A DNA stretch of 64,000 nt from Streblospio benedicti (taxonomy: Eukaryota > Annelida > Polychaeta > Spionida > Spionidae). This document shows, piece by piece, positions 41,406 through 51,440 of this stretch. A model generated the notes under the pieces. The model was not told the origin of the DNA, did not search any database, and saw only the letters and a program-made list of their open reading frames with translations. Location: the NCBI GenBank assembly GCA_019095985.1, contig CM032661.1, positions 21,504,668 through 21,568,667 of the forward strand, in the 5' to 3' direction. The translations under genes and the position numbers were made by a program. Each line of letters begins with the position of its first letter. Positions within the stretch are counted from its first letter, which is position 1.

Positions 41406-42182
41406 TTATTTGATCTTTTTAAACAAATAAAACATTGCTTCTTTTTTCAACTTAAAAGAGCGTCTTGCTTTGGGTTTATTCATACTTTCTTCCACTTGCT
41501 CAGGCGATATGGGTTTGCCACTAGTAGTCATAAAATGTCCTTCCAGGGCATCTGAATTCATCGATAGGCCACCACTTTTATCATCACATACACCAACAAG
41601 TTGTAGATTAGTATTCGTAAATGCACTGCGAGCATCAAAGTGAGCATCAGAAACTAATACATGACCACCAACTTTAACATACTTTTCACAGTGCTTCGTA
41701 AGAAATCCTGCACAAGCAGAAATCATCAAATCAAATGAATTAAGTGCTGTCAAAGAAGCAGTTTCAAAGTTTTGGCATGAAAACTGAACCTTTGCAGTCG
41801 ACGTATATTCCTTATTTTCATCCACCCAAGTCAAAATTGCTTGATCTTCAAAGACTCTTTGCAATTTCTTATTAATGTCTACATATAGAACATCAGGAAA
41901 TAGCAATGATGCAGTAATGTGTTTGTCAGAACCAGGGTAAATAACGGTCTTGGCATTAGTATACAGCCTTACCGCTCTAAACGTAGGTATGTGCCAATCA
42001 TCAGTACCTTTGTACACTTTTAAGAACCAGCTTAAAGATGGAGATTGCTGCTTTTTGTTCCATTCATCAACTTTATTAGCTTTTGTCACATCCTTGGTGT
42101 CATCTAATTTACATTTCTTGGACTCTGTAGATGAGCCACTAGATGTAGCTTGTTTTGCTAAACGCTTCGATGTTCTCTTCAT
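41406..42182 (-). CDS. SAM-dependent-methyltransferase-like protein, bacterial in character
   Basis: A single coding exon of 258 codons. The first 45 residues are Lys/Ser-rich, possibly a nuclear localisation signal. The rest reads as a Rossmann-type methyltransferase: KTVIYPGSDKHITASLLFP (79-96, SAM-loop position), VLYVDINKK (98-106, acidic end of strand 2), FDLMISACAGF (150-160, strand 4) and YVKVGGHVLVSDAH (168-181, strand 5), then a C-terminal FYLFKKIK. From memory, this YPGS...YVD...DLLIS.YAGF...GG.L..N.SH pattern is common in uncharacterised bacterial proteins; substrate unknown. A good acceptor (ttttatttcag) sits 5 bases before the atg on the minus strand, implying an intron in the 5' UTR and hence a true nuclear gene. 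An aataaa overlaps the stop codon. The gene converges on PHLPP tail to tail. Confidence 0.75.
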   Translation of the reverse strand: MKRTSKRLAKQATSSGSSTESKKCKLDDTKDVTKANKVDEWNKKQQSPSLSWFLKVYKGTDDWHIPTFRAVRLYTNAKTVIYPGSDKHITASLLFPDVLYVDINKKLQRVFEDQAILTWVDENKEYTSTAKVQFSCQNFETASLTALNSFDLMISACAGFLTKHCEKYVKVGGHVLVSDAHFDARSAFTNTNLQLVGVCDDKSGGLSMNSDALEGHFMTTSGKPISPEQVEESMNKPKARRSFKLKKEAMFYLFKKIK

Positions 42183-44500
42183 ATTGTCTGAAATAAAACA
42201 GAAATAATATACATTGTATTAATAAATGAAGATAATACTCCATTTATAATTCAAAATCATGGCAACCTAGCAAGGTGGGTGGGTTGTAAGGGGTAAAAAA
42301 CTAAAAACATCCTATACTACTATTTTTTTGTTTTCTTTCACACATTTTTTTTGACTTTTTCCGCAAAACTTTCAGCTCTTTTTTTAACACATCCCACTTC
42401 CTTTAAAACACGACCAACTAGAGCTGCACCATGTTTCAATATGCAACAATCAAGTTTGGAATGAGTTTGCTCAACATTTATCACCAGCTCTGAACATTTC
42501 TATACCTTTTCCACAAGAACAAGTGAATCAAATTCGATCAACAGATAATCCTGTTCAAAATTGAGTGACAACTCTCAGTGTAGTATAGGATTGAATACAC
42601 AAATACACTGTAGTTAAATGTTAACTCACAGTGGTAGCATGAGTCAGAGTGCTTTGATAATTACATAGACCCTTTGAAGCTTGACCATGATTAATCCAAG
42701 AGATCAACCTGTCCACGAATGGATTGTTAATTATAGTAAAACTAAATAGCCATGCAACGTCTGAAGGTATAGCATTTTTAGTCTGTCTGATAGTCTGTTT
42801 ACTGTGGCTGCTGATTCAAAATAGAACACTGTAGGAGATCTTGTACAATAGAATTGAAAGTCAAACCATGTGCATAAATAAACTTACCGGTATCAATGTT
42901 TATGGTTGACTGTGTCCATAAATATCATGAGCACTTGCATCATACTAGGCTTATACAGTGAGACCTACAATAAATGATTCTTTCTTTTCTACTAGAATGT
43001 TTACATATATAAACCTTCTAGTAGAAAAGAAAGAATCATTTATTGTAGGACTCACTGTATAAGTCTTGTATGATGCAAGTGCTCATGATAAATATCACCA
43101 TGATATTTCACGATATGTCATGATATGTTGACCAGGACCCAAACCCCCTGGTACGTGTCGGGGAGGGGGTGGGGTTGACCCACAGTCCTGAAAATTATTG
43201 GATTGGCCACTGTATTATTTTTAATTTATTTTGATTTGATATTATGTATTCATAACACAATATGTTAAAATGCACATTACAACAAATTAATAATAAATAG
43301 AATCTAGAAAAGACAACCAAAACATGCAAAAAAAGAAAAAAACTTGCATAATATTTTTCATACTGATCACAGGTGAACAAAAATATTGGAGAAATACTGA
43401 TATTACTGACAATTGACACAAATAATTGTGCATAAACATCAAAAATTACAAAAAGGGTAACAATCTCTTTCATATCATATATGGTCGGAAGCTATGGACA
43501 GTAATTCAGTATATATACTGTACTGGTATTACCTGCATTAGCATACTGTTTGAAGGTCCATCAATATTTAGACCTTGCAATGTAGGGGGTTGGGGTGGAG
43601 AAGAACGAAGTGAGATGTAAGGAAAAAGGCTGACAATTTGTGGAATATGTGAAAAATGGCCGAAAAATAGGGGACGTAGGAAATGAGAAAAAAAGAAGAA
43701 GAAAAAAAGAACAGGATATGGGATTTCTTGATACTCTACAACTCTGCAGGCATTTGTTGGTAATTAGGTAGACTGTCATGATAGCATAATGGAAACAATA
43801 ACATTTAAATAAGTAGTTTGCATTGTGCGTCCAGTTATGCCGCTTATATCATTATATAGTCTAAATGCAGTCAAAATCTCCCAATTTCTGCATCCAGATG
43901 ATGTTAGATGGCAAACAACTAAATGCCAATACACGGCGTAGGCAGATCCAGGGGATTGTATGTGTTAGTGAGCATTAACCAAGGTACAGCCTTTTGCAGA
44001 GAAAACATTACTTTTAAAACATTACTTTTAAACCATCGCCAATACTCTATTCTGATTGGTTCAATAGCGTGCTTAATTGTACGATTGACTGCAAGCTACC
44101 GTTATTTACTGCGCGCGCGGAGATCACAGTCTATCAAAACTGACGTCACATGGTCAAACTAGCCATTGTCAAGGCCCAAGAATATAATTTAAAGAGATTA
44201 TTGAAATTTGGGATAATTGCACTCAGAAACAGTACAAGTCTAAATGTCTCAGCTTTGCGGATGATATTCTATGATATTTAAACATCAGTCTATTAGATTC
44301 AGTCTAACATATGCAAATCATGTACAGTGAAAGGAGTTGTATTCAGTATGGGTGTTTTAACATGAAGAAAACTAAATAGGAATAACTTAATATCAAATAT
44401 CATGGCCTTTAGTAAGGCTAGGTCAAACAAGCAATGAGACCGTTATGATATGATTTTTTAAAAATAAAAACGAAGCAGACACTTTTTTTTAGTGTGCATT
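42183..44500. other. Upstream of the methyltransferase-like gene; repeat-bearing spacer
   Basis: No coding frame was recognised. It holds the 176-bp palindrome at 42,918-43,093 and a fragment of the 'ggcagatccaggg' repeat phrase near 43,930-43,960. Around 44,040-44,160 there is a stretch with 'ctgattggttcaatagcgtg' and a tgacgtca, which could be a promoter but is equally likely to be a transposon remnant. Confidence 0.45.
42918..43093. repeat. 176-bp near-perfect palindrome (long hairpin)
   Basis: The left arm (42,918-42,997) and right arm (43,016-43,093) are reverse complements with only a few mismatches over about 80 bp. They are separated by an 18-base loop that is itself partly self-complementary (gttta ... 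taaac). The sequence just right of the hairpin repeats 'tcatgatat'-like words. It has no coding capacity. It could be a MITE or a template for double-stranded RNA if transcribed. Confidence 0.85.
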
Positions 44501-44517
44501 TAATTTCGTGATAGAAT

Positions 44518-44723
44518 GGTATTTGACCACTTGATTGTAGCGATGATCGTAAAATGACCATGCTGATGCTTAATTGCCACTCACTTCGTCCTTGTCAATC
44601 GCGCAGCATGCTAAATTTTACAATTGACACTCCAATATTATGGTCAAATCCTACAATTTTGTATGCAGACGTGTGATTTACCCGAACGAAGTGTAGGTAA
44701 ATCAAACGTGCTGCATGCAAAAT
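44518..44723. repeat. Two adjacent hairpins with complementary loops
   Basis: Hairpin 1 pairs 44,518-44,565 (ggtatttgacca ... ccatgctg) with 44,604-44,651 (cagcatg ... tggtcaaatcc). Hairpin 2 pairs about 44,656-44,681 (ttttgtatgcagacgtgtga) with 44,696-44,723 (gtaaatcaaacgtgctgcat). The loop of the first contains cacttcgt (44,582-44,589) and the loop of the second acgaagtg (44,686-44,693), which are exact complements. Confidence 0.7.
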
Positions 44724-44733
44724 TTACCAATCG

Positions 44734-44815
44734 GGGTGGGGTTGGGGTTGGGGTTGGGGTTGTCGGGGCGGGGGTGGGGTGGGGTGGGGTAGGGTGGGGG
44801 TGGGGGCAGGGGGTG
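44734..44815 (+). repeat. G-rich tandem tract with (GGGGTT)n, potential G-quadruplex
   Basis: Four consecutive ggggtt-type units (ggggttggggttggggtt) continue into ggggtggggtggggtggggt and gggggtgggggc. More than eight runs of four or more G in about 80 bases make G-quadruplex formation on the plus strand likely. Ggggtt is the ciliate telomere repeat; animals normally use ttaggg, so this is read as an internal simple repeat. Confidence 0.9.
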
Positions 44816-45142
44816 TGTCACACCATTGCGATTAGTACGGACTTGCCTCGAAACCGGACGTGCCTCGAAACTGGGTGATTTTTCCCCCCATCTTTTGGTA
44901 TATTGTTGGCTGTCTTTTTTTTACATTTTCGGTATATTCTGAGTGTCTTTTTTCACATTTTTAGTATATTTATCAGGATAAAAAAATATTGATATTCATT
45001 ATATTCATTCTTGATATCTACATGTACTAGAATCTGAGTTTGATATATTGGTGTGTCACCTTTTTCTCGGATATTGGTATATTGGTGGGTCACATTTTCT
45101 CAGATATGGGTATATTGTGGGTCAGATTTTCTCAAAAATAGG
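44815..45142 (+). repeat. Interspersed repeat, inverted partner of 53,322-53,625
   Basis: About 310 bp that reads as the reverse complement of 53,322-53,625. Shared landmarks are 'gcgattagtacggac' against 'gtccatactaatcgc', the phrase 'tttatcaggataaaaaaata', 'gatatctacatgtactagaa', and an internal repeat of 'gatattggtatattggtggg' with 'tcacattttctc'. It has no coding capacity. Confidence 0.8.
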
Positions 45143-45221
45143 TATATTGATGGATGCCGTTTTCAACCTGCGTCCGTACCAATTTTCTGACCAAGACATC
45201 CCCCCCCCCCTCCCGAGCCTA

Positions 45222-45355
45222 GTATATGTTCATTCACACCACGAAAAATCTAACTACACAAATGAAAATCAGTATGGGGGGGGGGCTATTGCAGGGACTG
45301 CTGTGGGACTGTCGTAGAATTGTCGTAAGATCAACATCAAAAGTGTCATGGTGGT
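45222..45355 (+). repeat. Direct repeat flanking a SINE-bearing segment, left copy
   Basis: The left copy ('gtatatgttcattcacac' ... 'gggactgctgtgggactgtc' ... 'atcaaaagtgtcatgg') and the right copy at 45,842-45,957 ('gtatatgttcagtcatg' ... 'gggactgctgcaggactgtt' ... 'atcaaagtgttatggg') are in the same orientation, about 620 bases apart, with the SINE between them. Confidence 0.6.
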
Positions 45356-45593
45356 TAACAAAATTGTTGCAATTAAAAAAGAAAACCCTTACACATGTCA
45401 ATGTGATATGCTTTCTATTCGTGATCTAAGTATTCTGCTCTCACCAATTTACAATTTACAATATTACAATTCACACCAGGACATTGGCACACTTATTGAT
45501 CATCAAATGACTATTTTTCAAATACTTTCACGGGCAGCATATTCAGTGCACAATGCTTATCACTTACACAATCACCACTCTGAGTATAATATG

Positions 45594-45839
45594 TATAGTA
45601 TAGTATAGTATAGTATAGTATAGTATAGTATAGTATGTAGATGAGACAATTTGCTTGACATCTGATACTCAGAGTGACAATCACTCACTCACATTTTCAA
45701 CCCAACGACTATTTAGCGTGTAAGTGCCAAGGAGGGGTGTGCAACTATTTAGGTATTTGCTCAACACCCACAACCATTCATGCCGAGAATCGAGCCCACA
45801 AGTCCAAATTCCTATCCACTCGGCCATAGAAGCACACAA
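45594..45839 (-). mobile_element. tRNA-derived SINE with (TATAC)n tail
   Basis: On the minus strand the element starts with a tRNA-like head: A box tggccgagtgga and B box ggctcgattct, with the ggccgagtgg of Leu/Ser-type tRNAs. It is followed by a body ('ggtgttgagcaaatac', 'ccttggcacttacacgc') and ends in about nine pentamers (ctata)n at 45,594-45,636. The head is too decayed for a working tRNA. The body aligns loosely with the SINE at 48,348-48,692, so both belong to one family. Confidence 0.7.
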
Positions 45840-46379
45840 TTAGTATATGTTCAGTCATGCACATGGAAATCAATGTGAACAATAGATGGGTGCGGGACTT
45901 GTACGGGACTGCTGCAGGACTGTTTCGGGATGAATATCAAAGTGTTATGGGAGCTGGATAGGAGTCGACACAATAACTGAGGGAGCGAGGCGGGAATGGA
46001 CAGAATTTATAAAAGCATTACAGGATTTGACGGGCATTATTTTTACAGCGCCGAACAATTGCTCCTAACAATGGTCAACACGTCTAACAATTTCAATAGC
46101 TCCTTTACAGTGAAATGGTGAAGCAAAGAAAATGTTAAAAGTGTACCGGGTTACTTGGCAATACTTGCCCTATAATTAAAGAGCTATATCTGGACATGAA
46201 AGAGCACATTTTGAGTCACTCAGATCCAACCCAAGTGAGCACGTTGACGTATCACGTGGTAGCATGTATCAGTGACGTCAGAAAGTGTCCCACTTATTGT
46301 AGATTACCTACTGATTGAAAGCAAATTTAGTATGAGCACATGGTTACCTCTTCAGCCTGATTATGCATGGCTTATATTT

Positions 46380-46456
46380 AAATGTGCGCGTGAGTTGGAT
46401 CTAATCTAGAATTACAATCTTCAATCTATGTATTAGACATAAGAAATTTTCAAGTA
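46380..46456. repeat. Inverted repeat arm, pairs with 47,699-47,775
   Basis: About 75 bp ('gcgtgagttggatctaatct' through 'attagacataagaaatttt') is repeated as its reverse complement at 47,699-47,775 with a few mismatches. The 1.24 kb between the arms has no coding frame I can support. The whole (46,380-47,775) looks like a non-autonomous DNA element or an inverted duplication. Confidence 0.75.
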
Positions 46457-46689
46457 GTCTAGCATATAATAGCTTGCAATTGTTTTCTATCTTTACTTGG
46501 CCGGTATAGTACTAGCTAGTGCAAAAATAGGACACGCATCTGCCCACCTCCCTCAAATAAAGCGGTCGAATTACCATGTTATGAACACTAGTCACCAGGT
46601 CAAACAGTATAACACATTTAACGAGTAAAGTTCTTGTTTAATGTAACGCTCAAATCACTCAAAACAGTGTAGTTGTTTGTGGGAATTAT

Positions 46690-46857
46690 CGTAGAACCTC
46701 TCTTTTAGGACCGCCCGAGGGCTTGCCTCGAGTGGTCTCAATTGAGAAGTGTTTTTCTTTTGGGGGTTTACAACAGTCTCTCTGTGAAGATGTGAGACCA
46801 TGGATTATATAGAGGCGTTCTCGTTAAAGAGGTGATCTTAATTGGAAGTTCCACTGT
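46690..46857. repeat. MITE-like repeat, family B copy
   Basis: Starts 'gtagaacctctcttttagga' and ends 'aattggaagttccactgtac'. These ends are imperfect inverted repeats, giving a complete-looking copy of about 168 bp that lies within the larger inverted-repeat structure. Confidence 0.6.
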
Positions 46858-47218
46858 ACACTGTCTTGCATTCTGAGACACGGTTAACTACATACATATT
46901 AATTTTCTGGTGTCAAGCTGGCCTTTCAAGGTACTATTAACGAATGACATACGTTTGCCATAAACAGCCACTAAAGCGACCTTGTGCAAACAAGGAGTGA
47001 TAATGACCTCGTAAATAGACTGTATGTCACCTCGGTGTGAGGTGCCGGGAATTATGGGAGAATCTCAACTACTAATGACGATTACGGTATGCTCTATTCT
47101 CTAAAACGGTATACTAAGTCAAGAGAGACCTTTGGTTTAGACAGAACAACATTCGCTATTCTCTTGAACGCGAATTGGAAAGTGTCTCAGTGCCCAATTA
47201 AGGTTTAGTAGGGCCCTC

Positions 47219-47247
47219 GTGTGTGTGTGTGTGCGTGTGTGTGTGCA
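47219..47247. repeat. (GT)n microsatellite
   Basis: About 28 bases of alternating GT with a single C interruption. Confidence 0.9.
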
Positions 47248-47698
47248 TAGGTGCTATGGGACATCTGAAAAACTGTATAATGTACAGTTGTAACTATTCA
47301 GCACATTTGTTTCTCTGGAACAACAAATATGTAGGACCAACGCAGCGGCACCTCTGATTTGGTTCTTCCAAATAAAAAAGACACTTACAAATTTTGTCAA
47401 AATGTGGGGACTCCTTCCTATATGGTGTCATTATGGATCATATCGACCGAAATATCACAATATCAATTGGGATAATGCGACGATACAAGATATGAAGAGA
47501 CTAACTAATAGAACAAGAGCTCTTCAGGAGACGAAAAAGATACGGATGCACACGGTCATGGATAGAGATGATGGGGCCTACCATCTCTCCATTTGCAACA
47601 TGAGAAGTGGCAAAGAGAAACCTGCTACGACTTGCTTCTGCACCCCCCACCCCACCCCTGGATCTGCCTATGCGGTGCACTCTCATAAACTGACAACG

Positions 47699-47775
47699 AA
47701 AATTTCTTATGTCTAATACATAGATTGTAGACTGTAATTCTAGATTAGATCCAACTCACGCGTACATATGCGCAG
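47699..47775. repeat. Inverted repeat arm, pairs with 46,380-46,456
   Basis: Reverse complement of the arm at 46,380-46,456. It begins 'aaaatttcttatgtctaata' and ends 'gatccaactcacgcg'. Confidence 0.75.
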
Positions 47776-48347
47776 ATATATTTTGAGAATGACTACAGTG
47801 GTTGAAATGGTCAAAGTAAGTAAAATTTGCGTTGTGCAAGATTGAAAAGGTATGTGTTTGTTAAAAAATCGCCATCTGACATTTAAAAGGTATCTAATTT
47901 GTATCATGTATCTAGTAGAGGATATTGTCACAATGTCCAATTTTTCTGAATCTTTCATTTTAAAAAATAATTTTAAGTGGTGCACATGGTGTGTGCATTT
48001 ACGGACCTTAACTTATATGGTCAAAATGTCATATTGACGCCATGGTTGTAAAAAAGTATAAAGTTAATAAGTCTATGAACTTTGCAAAATAAATAGCAAA
48101 CACCGCTCTGTACAAATGACAAGCAATTAGACAATGTCTTATTTCAAAATATCAAGCTCTAACTAATCAGCTTTACGGCGAAGATTGTTTATTCAGCCAC
48201 CGGTGACACTTAGAATAAGGGGTTTTGCAGGGAATGATCAGCACGCATGCAGATGGCCCAAATAGGCTTGAGTTTTGCCAATCTGATAATGTATATGAAG
48301 CAAAATAACTAGCTAGATCATAAGTCCCCAAAAAGCACAGCATCGCT

Positions 48348-48692
48348 AATGTAAATGTGAATGTAAATGTAAATGTGCTTATTTACAGTCGCAATTCACA
48401 GTTTGTCTTGATCTAGCGACTTTACATCTACACCAGATCCTAGGCATTTGTCAAAGTTTATCTTTCTCAACTTCTCGGGGACTTACGGCAACTGTAGCGC
48501 AGACATGCTGATCACTCACATTAACGTTCATTCGCCTGACCTGTACCTAGCGAACGTGCAGGTGCCACAGAGCAGTGTGTTACAGGCACGTTTACTGAAC
48601 ACCTACCGCCAGACCAGACCGGGAATCGAACCCAAGACCTTCTGGTCACTAGTCCAACTCCCTACACTATCCATTCGGCCACGGAAACACAA
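48348..48692 (-). mobile_element. tRNA-derived SINE with (ACATTT)n tail
   Basis: On the minus strand the head reads ccgtggccgaatggatag (A box) and ggttcgattcccgg (B box), close to a Leu/Ser-type tRNA. It is followed by a body with 'ggtgttcagtaaacgtgcct', 'ctgtggcacctgcacgttcg' and a 3' end of short hexamer repeats (aatgtaaatgtgaatgtaaa on the plus strand). The microsatellite tail and partial body similarity tie it to the SINE at 45,594-45,839. The B box is near perfect, so this copy is younger or better preserved. Confidence 0.75.
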
Positions 48693-49797
48693 GACGCTAA
48701 CCCAACGGTGACTCCATGTGTAATAAAAATGCATTGTGATATACGTAGGCACATGTTCATAGGCAAACATTGAACACAGGTGATGAGCACTAGTTATCTA
48801 AATCATGGACCCCAGCATCATGGGAGGATGTGTGTGGTATATACTACTATGATTTACGAGCAGAGTAGTACTAGTATATTCATATCATTTTATAGCTACC
48901 AGGACATAAAAAGACATTTTTAGCAATTATGTGTTGAGTGGTGGGGAATCTAGTTTTGTGAGGAAGGGTCGTAATTATATTTATTTAATAGTAGTCAAAA
49001 CAACGACAGTTCTTTAAGTTCTTTATACCTGCTTTAATGTTCCAAATGACCAAAATGTTTTCAAAATATAACAAAATACCACACTCGTATGTTAGATTTG
49101 CAAACTCGTGGGTGGGTCTAATGTTAATGAAATTTGCACACTCGTGGGGAGGGGGCAAAAGTTCATAACACCGCCGTCTAAAAAACTTCTACCCCCCCCC
49201 CCCGCTCCTTAAATAATGACTTAGGGTACCCGTAACTACCCCGGAAACACGGGTAGGCCTACGCTACCCGAACTGAATCAATCAGTTACAGGGCTCTGTT
49301 GTGTACAGTTTGAACAAAACTTTGGTCATTAGCAAAACACTGTAGCCTATACAGGGACACTAATAAATAGATGCATATATATGCAGTCGGACACAATACA
49401 TTGGCCTAAGGTAAAGTGCCGCAAATAACAATTATAGAAATCATTAGATAACTCAAACAAGACTTAGAAACATCAATGTAAGTGTCCAATATAAGTATGT
49501 ATACACGATGGCCACATGTGTAGCAATTAATATATGTGTACAAATGACATGCAACGAAATACAAAATAAACTTTTACTGTCAAAATATTGACATCTGCGA
49601 TCATTATGAACATATGAGTGAAACAATAGACTTTAAAAATAAATAGAATATGCTTTATACTTGGAATAAAAGTTGTTAACAAAAAATAGCGCAATGAAAT
49701 GGTTGAAATGGCTGACACAATCCAACAACAAATCCAAATAACTTATATATTGATATCTAACTATTATACAATCTTCTATTCACCCATGGAGAGACTA

Positions 49798-49920
49798 CCC
49801 TCAAGTACTCTAAATAGAAAGGTGGTTTCTTTAGAGAGGTTTCTTTTAAGTAAGGTTGGGACCACCAATGATTATGTTTTATTTTATAGATGATGTCTGT
49901 ATAGAGGCAGTCTTATAAAG
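49798..49920. repeat. MITE-like repeat, family B fragment
   Basis: Contains 'agaaaggtggtttctttaga' and 'gtctgtatagaggcagtct'. The same fragment is present, diverged, at about 55,970-56,070 in the duplicate, so it predates the duplication. Confidence 0.5.
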
Positions 49921-50113
49921 CCTTTGCTATATCGTATTATTCTTGTAAAACATAATTTGTCAATATGCCATGCCCGACCCCCTGACATGATAATTACAAC
50001 ATACATTAGTGACTACATCCCAGCAAAAAAGGATGGCGTGCAAAACTAACATGAAGATTATGTAGAAGTTATTCAAAGTGGTTCATTTCTCTCTATCCGC
50101 AGTCGGAACCTAG

Positions 50114-51150
50114 CTAATTCATAGGGTAACGGCTCCAGATGACAGAGTCTCCCTCTGAGATAAAATGTGGATTCTCAGACGGTGAAGTGATCACACATTC
50201 TCCGTGGGGTCTCCAGAAGTACAGCACGCAACCCGGGGTCTCGAGACAGAGCTGTGAGCACGTAAACTGGTCGGTATTGGAGTGGAGTGTCTGGTCCAGA
50301 TAGCCATACATGGTTAGTGCCATGTTATTGGCATCTGGCGCAAAAATACTGGATCTTGACATCGGATCTTGATGGGTACAAGATGATTTCAACTGGAATA
50401 TAGGGAAATATGCTGTATTAAAACCCATGTATTTACACTATGTAACGTGTTAGTATCTTTCGACATCAGCATTGTGATTTAGTTTTATTTTATTTTATTT
50501 TATTTTTTTTTAAATAATTATTGATATACACATTTATGTATAAACAATGAATTAGATATTGGACTATACAACCAATAGATAACAAATATATAAAAACAAA
50601 ATTTATGGGTGCCTTTAAGTAACCTCCTCATTTCTATCAACTAGATTAACAAAATAGATTAGGCATCCAAGCTAAAATAATGGTACAGCATATAATTAGC
50701 TTACACACATATGATTCTTACAGTATTCACCATGCTTCATCAATGTCATGTGATTGAGATATCAAAACCCAGAGATGGGCAGGGTTACTACTATACCATC
50801 CTAATCACACGACACTGAAAAAAATACCAATGATGGATATGTTGTGAAACATCTGTTTGTAGTTCATTATATCCAGAAGTACCGTTTTCCAGTTTTGTGT
50901 TTCTATCATTGTTATTGTTTTGGACCACAATTACCTGAGCAATCGTCGAGATGCTCCAGGCTGTGCTTCCACTACATAACACGTCATCATAGCCCAAGGC
51001 AGGTAGAAGCTTTAGCCAAACATTTTTACAGTGGCACAAATTGATGTTGGTTGACTTAATTACTATAATTATGCTGGTCTTAGTTCCGAGTATGACTGGA
51101 GATATGCTGCTTAGCTGTGTATTCTACAACACGCAGACAGGCAGCCACAT
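50114..51150 (-). pseudogene. LRR-PAN gene, duplicated copy inactivated by internal deletion
   Basis: Counterpart of the gene at 56,329-57,869. The PAN exon (50,114-50,392) is fully open and differs at about 8 of 92 residues. The LRR exon (50,935-51,150) is 513 bp (171 codons) shorter: everything from just after the signal-peptide start to the last repeat is gone. The remaining frame is kept, but the deletion junction itself makes a tag codon, so the product would stop after MWLPVCVL. The splice donor (ctcag/gtaatt) and acceptor are preserved. An alternative promoter using the PAN exon alone is possible but unsupported. Confidence 0.8.
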
Positions 51151-51224
51151 CATTCTGATCTACACCTTGCTAGATGGGTGATAGAATTTGTATTATGTGA
51201 ACACCGTGGGCTGGCGTGAAGGCG

Positions 51225-51440
51225 TCTCAATAGAGAGGTGATCTCTCTAGACAGGTTGGTGGTAGGCTCTTTATGAAGATCAATATATGAAATAGGATCT
51301 TATTACAGCACTGGTCTCTCTAGAGGTGGTTGTCTTAGCAATATGATGGTATGATGAGATCTTCACTGTTTATTGCATTCTTATTGAAAGCTGGATCTCT
51401 CTCGAGGTAGGCTTACTCACACCATAGGGCGCTTCTTCCT
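51225..51440. repeat. MITE-like repeat, family B copy, left segmental copy
   Basis: Contains 'agagaggtgatctctctaga' and 'ctctctagaggtggttgtct'. Its partner is at about 57,944-58,145 in the other segmental copy. Confidence 0.5.

Noticed and set aside
42450-42700. Possible upstream coding exon of the methyltransferase-like gene
   Set aside because: No convincing donor plus coding frame was seen on the minus strand, so only a 5'-UTR intron acceptor is claimed.
44734-44815. Interstitial telomere
   Set aside because: The unit is ggggtt, not the animal ttaggg, and it grades into other G-rich words, so a simple repeat is more likely.
47402-47716. 104-codon plus-strand open frame
   Set aside because: Runs into the inverted-repeat arm and a C-rich repeat phrase; no recognisable domain.
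48600-48692. tRNA-Leu/Ser gene on the minus strand
   Set aside because: Both promoter boxes are present, but the arms do not pair into a cloverleaf and a SINE body and tail follow, so it was called a SINE.
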